Assembly: GCF_012276755.1 (NCBI RefSeq)
Contig: NZ_JAAXKX010000003.1
Span: forward strand, 1 to 64,000
Reading direction: 5' to 3'
Source of the DNA: Marichromatium bheemlicum
Lineage (GTDB): Bacteria > Pseudomonadota > Gammaproteobacteria > Chromatiales > Chromatiaceae
Length of the DNA: 64,000 nt
The position numbers and the translations under genes are program-made. Position 1 is the first letter of the stretch. The number at the start of each line of letters is the position of its first letter. Below, in pieces: positions 8,132-16,393 of this stretch. Under the pieces are notes generated by a model that saw nothing but the letters and a program-made list of their open reading frames with translations, searched no databases and was not told the origin of the DNA.

Positions 8132-8743
8132 ATGTCCGAATCTTCCCTTCCTGCATTGCGCCGCACCTTGCGTCAGCGCCGTCGCGCGCTCGACACCAGG
8201 ACACAGCGTCGTCACACGCGCGCGCTCGTCCGGCACCTGGGACGTGAGCTGCGAGTGCTGCGTGCGCAGCGGATCGCGCTCTACTGGCCGAGCGATGGCG
8301 AACCCGATCTGCGCCCTCTGATCAAGTCGCTGCGTGGTCGCGGGCATCGCTTTTACCTGCCGGTATTGCGGCGCCCGGCATTACGCCACGGTTCTCGGCT
8401 GTGGTTCGTGTCCCACCAGTCACGGCGGCGCATGTGTCGCAATCGCTATCGCATCCCCGAGCCCTGCGCGCGCGGTCGTGCGATCCGGCCGGTCAAGCAC
8501 CTCGACCTGCTGTTGGTGCCGTTGGTGGGCTTCGATGCCGATTGTCATCGCATCGGCATGGGGGGCGGTTTCTACGACCGGGCCCTGGCGTATCTGCAGC
8601 GGCGGCGTCACTGGTATCGACCGCGGCTGTATGGGATCGCCCATGACTGTCAACGTCTCGAGCACATTGCGCCACGTCCCTGGGACGTGGTGCTCGATGC
8701 GGTCTTTACCGAACGCGGTTGTTATCGTCGGCCTCACCGCTGA
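8132..8743 (+). CDS. ygfA: 5-formyltetrahydrofolate cyclo-ligase family protein
   Basis: 203-residue member of the 5-formyl-THF cyclo-ligase family (ATP-dependent conversion of 5-formyl-THF to 5,10-methenyl-THF). The family motifs are present: RRRALD near the N-terminus, RIALYWPSDGEPD, and the ATP/phosphate-binding GMGGGFYDRALAY. Start ATG at 8132, just downstream of 6S RNA as in relatives; an upstream in-frame ATG would run through the RNA gene and is unlikely. Unusually Arg-rich for the family. Its 3' end overlaps that of the convergent ilvA by 38 bases. Confidence 0.9.
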   Translation: MSESSLPALRRTLRQRRRALDTRTQRRHTRALVRHLGRELRVLRAQRIALYWPSDGEPDLRPLIKSLRGRGHRFYLPVLRRPALRHGSRLWFVSHQSRRRMCRNRYRIPEPCARGRAIRPVKHLDLLLVPLVGFDADCHRIGMGGGFYDRALAYLQRRRHWYRPRLYGIAHDCQRLEHIAPRPWDVVLDAVFTERGCYRRPHR

Positions 8744-10265
8744 GGGCGCTGGCGCTAGCAAACAGTCGATAGGCGAGGTTGTCGGTCTCTTCCCAATAGC
8801 TGTAACCCAGGGTGTCGAGCGAGTCACGAAAGTGGGCGTGCTCGGCGGCTGGGACCTGGGCGCCGAGTAGCACCCGGCCATAGGCCGCGCCATGGTTGCG
8901 ATAGTGGAACAGGCTGATGTTCCAGCGCCTGCCGATGGCGGTGAGGAAGTTGAGCAAGGCGCCCGGGCGCTCGGGGAACTCGAAGCGCACCAGCATCTCG
9001 TCGTCGATCCCCGAGGCGTGACCACCGACCATGAAGCGGATGTGGAGCTTGGCCGTCTCGTTGTCGCTCATGTCGACGACTTCGAGCCCCTTGGCGGTGA
9101 GCCGGGCGATCAGCTCCTCGCGCTCGCTCTGGCCCCGACTCAGCTCGACCCCGACGAAGACCTGTGCCTTGCGGGCATCGGCATAGCGGTAGTTGAACTC
9201 GGTGATCTGGCGTTTACCGAGCAGCTTGCAGAAGGCGAGGAAGCTGCCCGGGCGCTCGGGGATGGCGACGGCGAGCAGGGCCTCGCGGCGCTCGCCGAGT
9301 TCGGCACGCTCGGCGACGTGGCGCAGGCGGTCGAAGTTGACGTTGGCGCCGCTCTCGATGGCTACCAGCTGCTGGTCGCGGATGTCGTGGGTGGCGACAT
9401 AGCGCTTCATCCCCGCCACTGCGAGCGCCCCGGCCGGTTCGGCGATGCCGCGGGTGTCGTCGAAGATGTCCTTGACCGCAGCGCAGAGCTCGTCGGTGCT
9501 CACCAGCACCACCTCGTCGACGTGTTCGCGGGCGATGCGGAAGGTCTCCTCACCGATGCGTTTGACCGCGACCCCGTCGGCGAACAGCCCGACCCGCTCG
9601 AGTTCGACCGGGGCGCCGGCGGCGAGTGCATGGTGTAGGGTCGGCGCCTCCTCGGGCTCGACGCCGATGATCCGCACCTGGGGGTAGAGCCATTTCACAT
9701 AGGCGGCGATGCCGGCGATCAGTCCGCCGCCGCCGACTGGGACGAAGATGGCGTCGGGCGGGGTCGGGTGCTGACGCAGGATCTCCATGCCGATGGTGCC
9801 CTGACCGGCGATCACCTCGGGGTCGTCGAAGGGGTGGATGAAGGTCAGCCCCTGGGCCTCGACCAGCTCCATGGCATGGGCATAGGCCTCGTCGTAGGAG
9901 TCACCGTGGAGCAGGGCCTTGGCCCCGAGCCGGCGCACCGCGCCGACCTTGATCGCCGGGGTGGTGCGTGGCATCACGATGGTGGCGGTGATCCCCAGGC
10001 GTTTGGCGCCGAGGGCGACGCCCTGGGCGTGGTTGCCGGCGCTGGCGGCGATCACCCCGCGCGCGCGCGCCTCGTCATCGAGTCCGACGAGCTTGTTGTA
10101 GGCGCCGCGTAGCTTGAACGAGAACACCGGCTGCAGGTCCTCGCGCTTGAGATAGACGGTGTTGCCGACTCGGGCCGAGAGCAGTGGGGCCTTGGTCAAC
10201 GGGGTCTCGCGGGCGACGTCGTAGACGCGAGCGCGGAGGATGCGCTCGATGTAGTGTGTGGGCAT
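8706..10265 (-). CDS. ilvA: Biosynthetic threonine ammonia-lyase
   Basis: 519-residue PLP enzyme converting threonine to 2-oxobutanoate, first step of isoleucine synthesis. The PLP lysine is K51 in SFKLRGAYN; a glycine loop GGGGLIAG binds the cofactor phosphate. Two C-terminal ACT-like regulatory domains (about 330-505) include the ERPG motifs typical of the isoleucine/valine-controlled form. Compared with relatives that end near YRLF, it has a 15- to 17-residue polar tail (ASALSGEADDNNRVR), exactly the part that overlaps the convergent ygfA. Confidence 0.95.
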   Translation of the reverse strand: MPTHYIERILRARVYDVARETPLTKAPLLSARVGNTVYLKREDLQPVFSFKLRGAYNKLVGLDDEARARGVIAASAGNHAQGVALGAKRLGITATIVMPRTTPAIKVGAVRRLGAKALLHGDSYDEAYAHAMELVEAQGLTFIHPFDDPEVIAGQGTIGMEILRQHPTPPDAIFVPVGGGGLIAGIAAYVKWLYPQVRIIGVEPEEAPTLHHALAAGAPVELERVGLFADGVAVKRIGEETFRIAREHVDEVVLVSTDELCAAVKDIFDDTRGIAEPAGALAVAGMKRYVATHDIRDQQLVAIESGANVNFDRLRHVAERAELGERREALLAVAIPERPGSFLAFCKLLGKRQITEFNYRYADARKAQVFVGVELSRGQSEREELIARLTAKGLEVVDMSDNETAKLHIRFMVGGHASGIDDEMLVRFEFPERPGALLNFLTAIGRRWNISLFHYRNHGAAYGRVLLGAQVPAAEHAHFRDSLDTLGYSYWEETDNLAYRLFASASALSGEADDNNRVR

Positions 10266-10418
10266 GGAGGACTCCGGGGATAGCGTTGCCGCTCCATGTT
10301 AGCGCAGCGACGCCTCGGCGCGGTTGCTATGATGGCCGCCCGCGGCCGTGCCGGCCGTGTCATCACGCCGAGCTATCGGCGTGTTCGTCATCCAGAGAGT
10401 CCCATGCGGAGGAGTGAG

Positions 10419-11081
10419 ATGGACCAGGACGCGATGAAGCGCCAGGCGGCCGAGGCCGCGTTGGCCTATGTCGAGGGCGGTGTGATCGGGGTGGGGACGG
10501 GCTCGACCGTCAACCATTTCATCGATGCGCTAGCCGGCATCAAGGGGCAGATCGAGGGCGCGGTGTCGAGTTCCGAGGCCTCGACCGAGCGGCTGAAGGC
10601 GCACGGCATTCCGGTGCTTGATCTCAATGCCACCGGCGAGCTGACGCTCTATGTCGATGGCGCCGATGAGTCGAACGCGCGCCTGCAGCTGATCAAGGGT
10701 GGCGGTGGTGCGCTGACGCGCGAGAAGATCGTCGCCGCGGCGAGCGAGCGCTTCGTCTGCATCGCCGACGAGAGCAAGCTGGTCGACGTGCTGGGCGCCT
10801 TCCCGCTACCGGTGGAGGTGATCCCGATGGCGCGCAGCCATGTCGCGCGAGCACTGGTCGAGCTGGGGGGGACGCCGGTGTGGCGTGATGGTTTCGTCAC
10901 CGACAACGGCAACCTGATCCTCGACGTCCATCATCTCGAGATCCAGGATCCGGTTGCCCTGGAGCAACAGATCAATGCCATCGCCGGGGTGGTGACCGTG
11001 GGGATCTTCGCCCAGCGTCCGGCCGATGTGCTGATCCTCGGTTCCGCCCAGGGCGCGCGCACGCTGACCGTGGCGGGTTGA
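10419..11081 (+). CDS. rpiA: Ribose-5-phosphate isomerase A
   Basis: 220-residue RpiA interconverting ribose 5-phosphate and ribulose 5-phosphate (pentose phosphate and Calvin cycles). Motifs: [12 protein letters not shown] near the N-terminus, VDGADE with catalytic-site aspartates, [11 protein letters not shown] with the conserved Lys. ATG at 10419 follows a strong GGAGGAGTGAG; upstream in-frame starts lack a ribosome site. Divergent from ilvA, followed by a bidirectional terminator. In an autotroph it would also regenerate ribulose for CO2 fixation (inference). Confidence 0.96.
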   Translation: MDQDAMKRQAAEAALAYVEGGVIGVGTGSTVNHFIDALAGIKGQIEGAVSSSEASTERLKAHGIPVLDLNATGELTLYVDGADESNARLQLIKGGGGALTREKIVAAASERFVCIADESKLVDVLGAFPLPVEVIPMARSHVARALVELGGTPVWRDGFVTDNGNLILDVHHLEIQDPVALEQQINAIAGVVTVGIFAQRPADVLILGSAQGARTLTVAG

Positions 11082-11135
11082 TCCTCGGTCGGTTGAACGC
11101 CTAGGACAGGTGCCGGGCGTCTTTTTCTCGGACAA

Positions 11136-11165
11136 AGAAAAACGGGGCCGATGGCCCCGTTTTTC
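11136..11165. terminator. Bidirectional rho-independent terminator between rpiA and the porin gene
   Basis: Stem ACGGGGCC / GGCCCCGT with a GAT loop, preceded by A-run AAGAAAA and followed by TTTTTC, so it can act on both strands, serving the convergent rpiA (+) and porin (-) genes. Confidence 0.85.
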
Positions 11166-11190
11166 GTTCCACGGTTCTAGCGCGCGAGGC

Positions 11191-12396
11191 TTAGAACTTG
11201 TGGATCATGCCCAGCGAGAACCCGTCCCAGCTGTTGTAGTCGAAGTCGTCGTCGACCTGGGTGTACAGCACGTAGGCCTTGGTGCGCTTGCTGAAGTTGT
11301 GATCGAAGCCGATCGCCCAGGTGTTGTAGTCGCCGTCGTAGGCGTCGTGCAGGGCGTTGTCGATCCCGGCGCGGGTCAGGTTGAGGTCGGTGTCACGGCT
11401 ACCGTTACCGTACATGGCCTTGACCTGGTTGTTACCGAAGGCGTAGGCGGCCTGGATCTGCCACAGGCTCAGGTCCTGAGCGAAGAGTGCCGGGTTGCCG
11501 AGGCTGACGGTGGTGACGTTCGGATCCTGGATGTCGGTCTGCTCTTCGTAGACGGCGGCCAGGGTGAAGCCGTTCCAGTCGAGGAGGCCGAGGCCGATGC
11601 GCCACTTGGTGAAGTCGTCGTGGGCGTAGCCAGCATTGGTCGGGCCGGCGAGGCTGGCAGTGGAGCCCATCAGCAGCTCGTCACCGATCGACTCGTAGGA
11701 GACGGTGGCGTAGAACGGGCCGTTGGAGTAGATACCGGCCAGCGAGTAACCCTCGGCGAGGCTGTCGGCGTTGACGTTCTCACCGAAGCCCAGGGTCGAG
11801 CCACCACCAGCGTGGGTCGCGGCGGCCAGCTGGAAGCCGCTGAAGCTCGGGCTGATGTAGGCGATGGCGTTGTCGAAACGGTTGTCGTCGAAGCCGACGG
11901 TGCCGTTGAAGTCAGCCATGGTGTCGGCGAACAGGTCGAGCTTGCCGGTCGAGATCTTCATCGGGCTGTCGTGACGGCCGACGAGGAAGGTACCCCAGTT
12001 GCCGGCGAGACCGACGAAGCTGTTACGCATGGTGATGGTGTCGTTGGCACCGGAGGCGGCGTTGCCGTAGCCCTCTTCGGTCATACGGATGCCGAGCTCG
12101 ACCTGGTAGATGGCCTTGAGACCGTTGCCCAGATCCTCGGAACCCTTGACGCCGACGCGGTTGGCGCGGCTCTGACCCGGCAGGTCACCACCGCTGTTCA
12201 GGCCCCAACCATTGAAGCCCTCACGGAGGTTGCGGAGACTCACGGCGTTGTCGGTGTCAGCGATGGTGCCGAAGGAGTCGACGTCTGCATAGTCGATCGA
12301 CATGTGCAGCTTGCCGTAGAGGACGGCCTCTGCCATCGCGCTGGCGGGGGCAGCCATGGCGGTGGCGACCGCCAGGGTGATGAGTTTCTTGTTCAT
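11191..12396 (-). CDS. Outer membrane porin, Gram-negative general porin family
   Basis: 401-residue beta-barrel porin. The signal peptide MNKKLITLAVATAMAAPASAMA ends with an A-M-A cleavage site before EAVLYGKLHMSIDYA, the usual first strand of this family. Amphipathic strands alternate to the C-terminal ...GMIHKF, whose terminal Phe is the BAM-complex signal. Other typical segments: SRANRVGVKGSEDLGNGLKA and loop-3-like NSFVGLAGNWGTFLVGRHDSP. ATG at 12396 is preceded by GGAGAA. A strong promoter lies upstream and a terminator downstream, so it is monocistronic. Substrate specificity cannot be inferred. Confidence 0.93.
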   Translation of the reverse strand: MNKKLITLAVATAMAAPASAMAEAVLYGKLHMSIDYADVDSFGTIADTDNAVSLRNLREGFNGWGLNSGGDLPGQSRANRVGVKGSEDLGNGLKAIYQVELGIRMTEEGYGNAASGANDTITMRNSFVGLAGNWGTFLVGRHDSPMKISTGKLDLFADTMADFNGTVGFDDNRFDNAIAYISPSFSGFQLAAATHAGGGSTLGFGENVNADSLAEGYSLAGIYSNGPFYATVSYESIGDELLMGSTASLAGPTNAGYAHDDFTKWRIGLGLLDWNGFTLAAVYEEQTDIQDPNVTTVSLGNPALFAQDLSLWQIQAAYAFGNNQVKAMYGNGSRDTDLNLTRAGIDNALHDAYDGDYNTWAIGFDHNFSKRTKAYVLYTQVDDDFDYNSWDGFSLGMIHKF

Positions 12397-12467
12397 GATG
12401 TTCTCCGCTGTTGTGAATTTGTCAGACAGACTGCAGAAACCGAGCGCAATCATGCTTTGCGATCTGA

Positions 12468-12496
12468 ACTATAGAGGAGGGCATGGCGTTTTGCAA
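12468..12496 (-). promoter_or_regulatory. Sigma-70 promoter of the porin gene
   Basis: Read on the minus strand: TTGCAA (12496-12491), 17 bases, TATAGT (12473-12468). Near-consensus with optimal spacing, about 70 bases upstream of the porin ATG, leaving a leader of some 65 bases. Confidence 0.75.
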
Positions 12497-12805
12497 CAGA
12501 TTGGACGGGAAAAAGACACACTCGTCAAAAATGTATCTTTTTTGCATCATTCGCCCTCATTGGATGCCGTGATCAGGTGAACTGTAAAGCATGCGCGAAG
12601 ATCCCGCAGCCGTGGTATCGATACCGTTTTCATGAAGACCAAGGATCGGACTGGCGAGCGGCCGTTGGTTCCCGTGGGACCGGGTGCGCGCATGAGTCGA
12701 GGAGGGGACGATTGTTGTGAAAAGAGCACATTCGTGCCCATGTCGAGGCTCGGGCGAGCGCGTCCGAGGGGCGGGGAGAGCGGTTCGGGTCAAGGAGACA
12801 GACAA
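12497..12805. other. Intergenic region, no gene seen
   Basis: About 300 bases between the porin promoter and the tRNA-Gln terminator. Composition shifts from AT-rich next to the porin promoter (ATGTATCTTTTTTGCATC around 12531-12548) to GC-rich. I see no convincing reading frame, RNA gene or repeat of the mosaic family. Confidence 0.5.
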
Positions 12806-12842
12806 AGAAAAAGGCCCAACCCTGTGGGTTGAGCCTTTTTCT
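12806..12842 (-). terminator. Rho-independent terminator of tRNA-Gln
   Basis: On the minus strand, AAAAAGGCTCAACCC, loop ACA, GGGTTGGGCCTTTTT: a long stem (one wobble/mismatch) followed by T's, starting right after the tRNA CCA end. The A-run on the other side would allow action on both strands. Confidence 0.85.
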
Positions 12843-12848
12843 TGAAGA

Positions 12849-12922
12849 TGGCTGGGGGACTAGGATTCGAACCTAGGTTGACGGAGTCAGAGTCCGTAGT
12901 CCTGCCGCTAGACGATCCCCCA
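12849..12922 (-). tRNA. tRNA-Gln (anticodon CTG)
   Basis: 74 nt, starting TGGGGGATCGTC and ending with an encoded CCA. The acceptor stem starts with the weak U1 position typical of glutamine tRNAs. Anticodon arm ACGGA-CTCTGAC-TCCGT places CTG at 34-36, decoding CAG. T-arm CCTAG GTTCGAA TCCTAG is canonical. It has its own promoter upstream and a terminator downstream. Confidence 0.95.
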
Positions 12923-12952
12923 TTTGTATCGCTTGCCGCGATATGTCGAAGC

Positions 12953-12981
12953 ATTATATCGGCTTCGACACATCGTGGCAA
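12953..12981 (-). promoter_or_regulatory. tRNA-Gln promoter embedded in a palindrome
   Basis: Minus strand TTGCCA (12981-12976), 17 bases, TATAAT (12958-12953), very close to consensus. The -10 lies in the loop of a perfect inverted repeat, GTCGAAGC (12945-12952) and GCTTCGAC (12962-12969). The palindrome could end rpsI transcription or bind a regulator; neither can be decided from sequence. Confidence 0.75.
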
Positions 12982-12991
12982 CCCCGAAGTT

Positions 12992-13381
12992 TTAACGCTT
13001 CGAGAACTGCGGACGCTTGCGCGCCTTGTGCAGGCCGACCTTCTTGCGCTCGACCTCGCGGGCATCGCGGGTCAGGAAGCCTGCACGACGCATCGGCGAG
13101 CGCAGGGTCTCGTCGTACTCGACCAGCGCGCGAGCGATGCCGAGGCGGATGGCGCCGGCCTGTCCGGTGTTGCCGCCGCCCTTGACGGTGACATTGACGT
13201 CGATCTTGTCGGCCAGCTCAGCGGTCTCGAGCGGCTGACGGACCACCATACGGGCAGTCTCTCGACCGAAGAACTGGTCGATCGAGCGACCGTTGATCGT
13301 GATGTTGCCAGCGCCTGCCGTCAAGAAAACTCGTGCGGCGGACGTCTTGCGGCGACCAATAGCGTGTTGCGTCTCCGACAT
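12992..13381 (-). CDS. rpsI: 30S ribosomal protein S9
   Basis: 129-residue S9 with the expected N-terminus ([16 protein letters not shown]), [19 protein letters not shown] core and basic C-terminus [11 protein letters not shown] that reaches the P-site tRNA. It follows rplM by 11 bases in the universal rplM-rpsI operon. Confidence 0.99.
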   Translation of the reverse strand: MSETQHAIGRRKTSAARVFLTAGAGNITINGRSIDQFFGRETARMVVRQPLETAELADKIDVNVTVKGGGNTGQAGAIRLGIARALVEYDETLRSPMRRAGFLTRDAREVERKKVGLHKARKRPQFSKR

Positions 13382-13392
13382 GCGTCTGATTC

Positions 13393-13830
13393 CTAAACGT
13401 TGAGCTCGAGGGGCTGAGGCTGCTGCGCCTGGTGTTCGTGGTTCGGACCGGCGTAGACACGCAGCTTGCGGAACATGGCGCGTCCGAGCGGGCCGCGCGG
13501 CAGCATCCCCTTGACGGCGAGCTGGATGGCACGCTCGGGGGCGGTCTCGAGCAGCTTCTCGAGGCTGGTCGACTTCAGGTTACCGACGTACCCGGTGTGA
13601 CGGTAGTACATCTTGTCCTGCATCTTGTTGCCGGTCACGCGAATCTTGTCCGCGTTGACGACCACCAGGTAATCACCGGTGTCGACGTGCGGGGTGTATT
13701 GCGGTTTGTGCTTGCCGCGAAGGCGCAACGCCAGTTCGCTGGCGAGCCGGCCGAGTGTCTTGCCTTCGGCGTCGATCAGGTACCAGGCGCGGCGAACCTC
13801 TGCGGGTTTGGCGCTAACAGTCGTTGTCAT
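13393..13830 (-). CDS. rplM: 50S ribosomal protein L13
   Basis: 145-residue L13: [45 protein letters not shown], then the [20 protein letters not shown] signature. The ATG at 13830 follows GGAGCGAAGGAC. First gene of the rplM-rpsI operon. In Escherichia coli this operon is autoregulated by L13 through the leader; whether that applies here is not visible. The N-terminus is a few residues longer than in E. coli. Confidence 0.99.
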   Translation of the reverse strand: MTTTVSAKPAEVRRAWYLIDAEGKTLGRLASELALRLRGKHKPQYTPHVDTGDYLVVVNADKIRVTGNKMQDKMYYRHTGYVGNLKSTSLEKLLETAPERAIQLAVKGMLPRGPLGRAMFRKLRVYAGPNHEHQAQQPQPLELNV

Positions 13831-13912
13831 GTCCTTCGCTCCGGGAAGTCCACGCGCAACTGGAACGGCGCGCGGTCCGTGAATTCGTTATCTGCGTCGA
13901 GAAAGACCGGGG

Positions 13913-13941
13913 ATGGTACGCGATCGGTTTCACGAGCGCAA
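13913..13941 (-). promoter_or_regulatory. Candidate promoter for rplM-rpsI
   Basis: Minus strand TTGCGC (13941-13936), 17 bases, TACCAT (13918-13913), about 80 bases upstream of the rplM ATG. Both hexamers are partial matches. Confidence 0.45.
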
Positions 13942-13983
13942 CCCCCGTTGTATCATCGGGTGCAATCTGTGCTGCGGGTCCGT

Positions 13984-14298
13984 TCAGCCGGGTAATTTCA
14001 AGCGCTTGACGTGCTTGCCGGCGAGCAGATGGGACTGGAGGATCTCCTCAATGTCCTCCTGATCCACGAAAGTATACCAGACGCCTTCTGGATAAACCAC
14101 GACCACCGGTCCCAGCTCGCAGCGACCCAGGCAGCCGGCGGTGCTGATCTGTACCCCGCCCGGTCCGGTCAGCCCCAATGCCTTGGCGCGTTGCTTGAGG
14201 TGGTTGCGCATCTCCTGGGCGCCGCACTGGTCGCAGCTCTGACGCCCGTCGTCGCGGGCGTTGGTGCAGAAGAAGACATGATGGCGGTAGTAGGTCAT
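13984..14298 (-). CDS. Thioredoxin-like [2Fe-2S] ferredoxin
   Basis: 104-residue protein of the thioredoxin-fold 2Fe-2S ferredoxin family. Four candidate cluster ligands are present: Cys11 in VFFCTN, Cys22/Cys25 in SCDQCGA, Cys56 in TAGCLGRC with Cys60. The pattern C-x10-12-C then C-x3-C is that of the family; Cys25 is extra. ATG at 14298 chosen because it places HHVFFC near residue 6-11 as usual. An electron-transfer role is inferred; the partner is unknown. Divergent from the GlcF-like gene. Confidence 0.85.
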   Translation of the reverse strand: MTYYRHHVFFCTNARDDGRQSCDQCGAQEMRNHLKQRAKALGLTGPGGVQISTAGCLGRCELGPVVVVYPEGVWYTFVDQEDIEEILQSHLLAGKHVKRLKLPG

Positions 14299-14421
14299 CG
14301 TCTCGCGTCGACAATCCTGATCCAATGCTTGCCCGGGGGCACAGGGTAGCACGGAGCCGCTGCTTCGGGCCGCTCGCCCCGGTCGATCCCACAAGCCCAG
14401 TCCGCTCAGAGTCCGAACGTC

Positions 14422-15654
14422 TTGAACATCGTCTCCAGTCCGACCCCCCCAGCCGACCCGGCGGCCCGCGAACTGCTCCGGCTCGCCGATCAATGCGTCA
14501 AGTGCGGGCTCTGCCTGCCGCACTGCCCGACCTATGCCCAGACCCGCAACGAGGGCGACTCCCCGCGTGGCCGCATCGCCCTGATCCAGGGCTGGGTGAG
14601 TGGCCAGTTGCCGTGGGATGCGACCCTGGCTGCACACCTCGACGGCTGTCTCGGGTGTCGTGCCTGTGAGCGCGCCTGTCCCTCGCTGGTTGCCTACGGG
14701 CGATTGATCGATGGGGCGCGTTCGCGCCGTCAGGCACAGCGTCCACCTTGGCGGCGCTGGTTGTCGCGGCGACGGTTGGAGGTGGTCTCGGAGGCCGGGT
14801 GGGTGCGCCGGCTCGCCACCCTCGTCGCCCGGCTGCGTCGGCTCGGCTCGATGCCCTGGCTCGATCGGCTCGCCCCGTCCCGGCTCGCCCCCTATCTGCG
14901 TCTCGCGCGGGTGATCGAGCCGGCGACCGCGGCGAGCGTCGCGCCCTCGGTGGCGACGGGCGCCGAGGTCGACCTGTTCGTCGGTTGTACCCAGGAGGGG
15001 CTGCAGGGGGGCGCGGTGGTGGCCGCGCGGGCGCTGCTCGCCCGGCTCGGCGTGCGTGCACGGATCGCCGAGGAGTCGCTGTGCTGCGGGGCGCTGCTGC
15101 GTCACGCCGGTCACCCCGAGGCCGCCGACCGACGCCGCGAGCGGGTCGCTGAGGTGCACGCCGGGCGCACCCTGGTGGGCTTCTCCAGCGCCTGTGTCGG
15201 CGAGCTGCGCGAGCACCCGGCGCTCGCCGGGACCGCCGAGCTGTGCGCCTATCTCGATGGCCTGGCCTGGCCCGAGACACTGCGCCTGCGCCCGGCGCCG
15301 CTGCGGGTGCTGGTCCACGAACCCTGCACCCATCGCACCCTGCTCGGCGGCAACGCTGCGGTGCACCGGTTGCTCGGGCGCATCCCCGGGGTGGTGCTGA
15401 TCGGGCTCGGTGAACAGGCGAGCTGTTGCGGTGCGGCCGGCATCTACATGCTCGAACGCCCGGGGATGGCGCAGGCGCTGTTCGCCGATCAGCTCGCGGC
15501 GATCCGCGCCGCCGCCCCTGAGCTGATCGTCACCACCAACCTCGGCTGTGCCCTGCAGCTGGCCGCCTCGCTGCGCGAGGCGGGGCTGGAGATCGCCGTC
15601 GAGCATCCGGTCGAGCTGCTCGCGCGCCAGCTCGAGCCCCTGCCGGACACATGA
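14422..15654 (+). CDS. glcF: GlcF-like (Fe-S) oxidoreductase subunit
   Basis: 410 residues. Two [4Fe-4S] ferredoxin-type motifs ([12 protein letters not shown] and [12 protein letters not shown]) in the first 95 residues, then two CCG domains: CTQEG with [12 protein letters not shown], and CTHRT with [10 protein letters not shown]. This is the architecture of the iron-sulfur subunit of glycolate oxidase, transferring electrons from a flavoprotein subunit. No glcD/glcE partner is adjacent, so the partner flavoprotein must be elsewhere, or the protein serves another 2-hydroxyacid dehydrogenase. The start is a TTG at 14422 without a good ribosome site, and is uncertain. Confidence 0.85.
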   Translation: MNIVSSPTPPADPAARELLRLADQCVKCGLCLPHCPTYAQTRNEGDSPRGRIALIQGWVSGQLPWDATLAAHLDGCLGCRACERACPSLVAYGRLIDGARSRRQAQRPPWRRWLSRRRLEVVSEAGWVRRLATLVARLRRLGSMPWLDRLAPSRLAPYLRLARVIEPATAASVAPSVATGAEVDLFVGCTQEGLQGGAVVAARALLARLGVRARIAEESLCCGALLRHAGHPEAADRRRERVAEVHAGRTLVGFSSACVGELREHPALAGTAELCAYLDGLAWPETLRLRPAPLRVLVHEPCTHRTLLGGNAAVHRLLGRIPGVVLIGLGEQASCCGAAGIYMLERPGMAQALFADQLAAIRAAAPELIVTTNLGCALQLAASLREAGLEIAVEHPVELLARQLEPLPDT

Positions 15655-15748
15655 AATCCGCCGTACACGCCCCGATATCGCATCGATCCCCGGTGGCGCG
15701 GATGCCGTCGCGCGTGGCGCGCCCTGTCAACACGGACCCCAGGAGACC

Positions 15749-16393
15749 ATGAGCACTCGTCACTACACCCCGGTCGATGCCCTGTTGATTCAGGGCGATC
15801 GCGCCCTGCGCACCCTGTTCGGTCGGCCGTCGCAGACCGAGCGTCCCAATCCCGCGGTCGGTCTCGGCGAGGGCGATCTCGGCAGCGATCAGCGCCGTCA
15901 TGTCGCCCGGTTGATGCGCATCAACCACACCGGCGAGGTCTGCGCCCAGGCGCTCTACCAGGGCCAGGCGTTGACCGCGCGGCTGCCCGAGACCCGCCAC
16001 CGGCTGGAGCGCTCGGCACAGGAAGAGAACGACCACCTCGTCTGGTGCGAGACCCGGCTGCGCGAACTCGACGACCGCAAGAGCCTGCTCAATCCGCTGT
16101 GGTACGCCGGTGCCTTCGGGCTCGGCGCGGCCGCCGGGATCGCCGGGGATAAGTGGAGCCTCGGCTTCGTGGTCGAGACCGAGCGCCAGGTCGAGCACCA
16201 TCTCGACGATCATCTCGAGCAGATCCCGCTACAGGACGAGAAGAGTCGCGCCATCCTCGAACAGATGCGCGCCGACGAGATCCATCACGCCCAGATCGCG
16301 CGCGCCGCCGGCGGCGCCGAGCTGCCCACCCCGGTGCGCCGGGTGATGCGTTGGGGTTCGCGGCTGATGACGGGCAGCGTCTACTGGGTCTGA
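15749..16393 (+). CDS. coq7: Coq7-type demethoxyubiquinone hydroxylase
   Basis: 214-residue di-iron monooxygenase of the COQ7/CAT5 family, adding the last hydroxyl in ubiquinone synthesis (substitute for UbiF). Two E-x-x-H type repeats supply the iron ligands: [40 protein letters not shown], and [10 protein letters not shown]. Start ATG at 15749 after AGGAG. Its presence supports reading the FAD hydroxylases at 2.2-4.7 kb as UbiI and UbiH rather than UbiF. The last 13 bases overlap the convergent SEDS gene. Confidence 0.94.
   Translation: MSTRHYTPVDALLIQGDRALRTLFGRPSQTERPNPAVGLGEGDLGSDQRRHVARLMRINHTGEVCAQALYQGQALTARLPETRHRLERSAQEENDHLVWCETRLRELDDRKSLLNPLWYAGAFGLGAAAGIAGDKWSLGFVVETERQVEHHLDDHLEQIPLQDEKSRAILEQMRADEIHHAQIARAAGGAELPTPVRRVMRWGSRLMTGSVYWV

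Noticed and set aside
11110-12474. 454-codon open frame opposite the porin gene
   Set aside because: Gly/Val/Glu-rich shadow; the opposite strand has a signal peptide, promoter and porin signatures.
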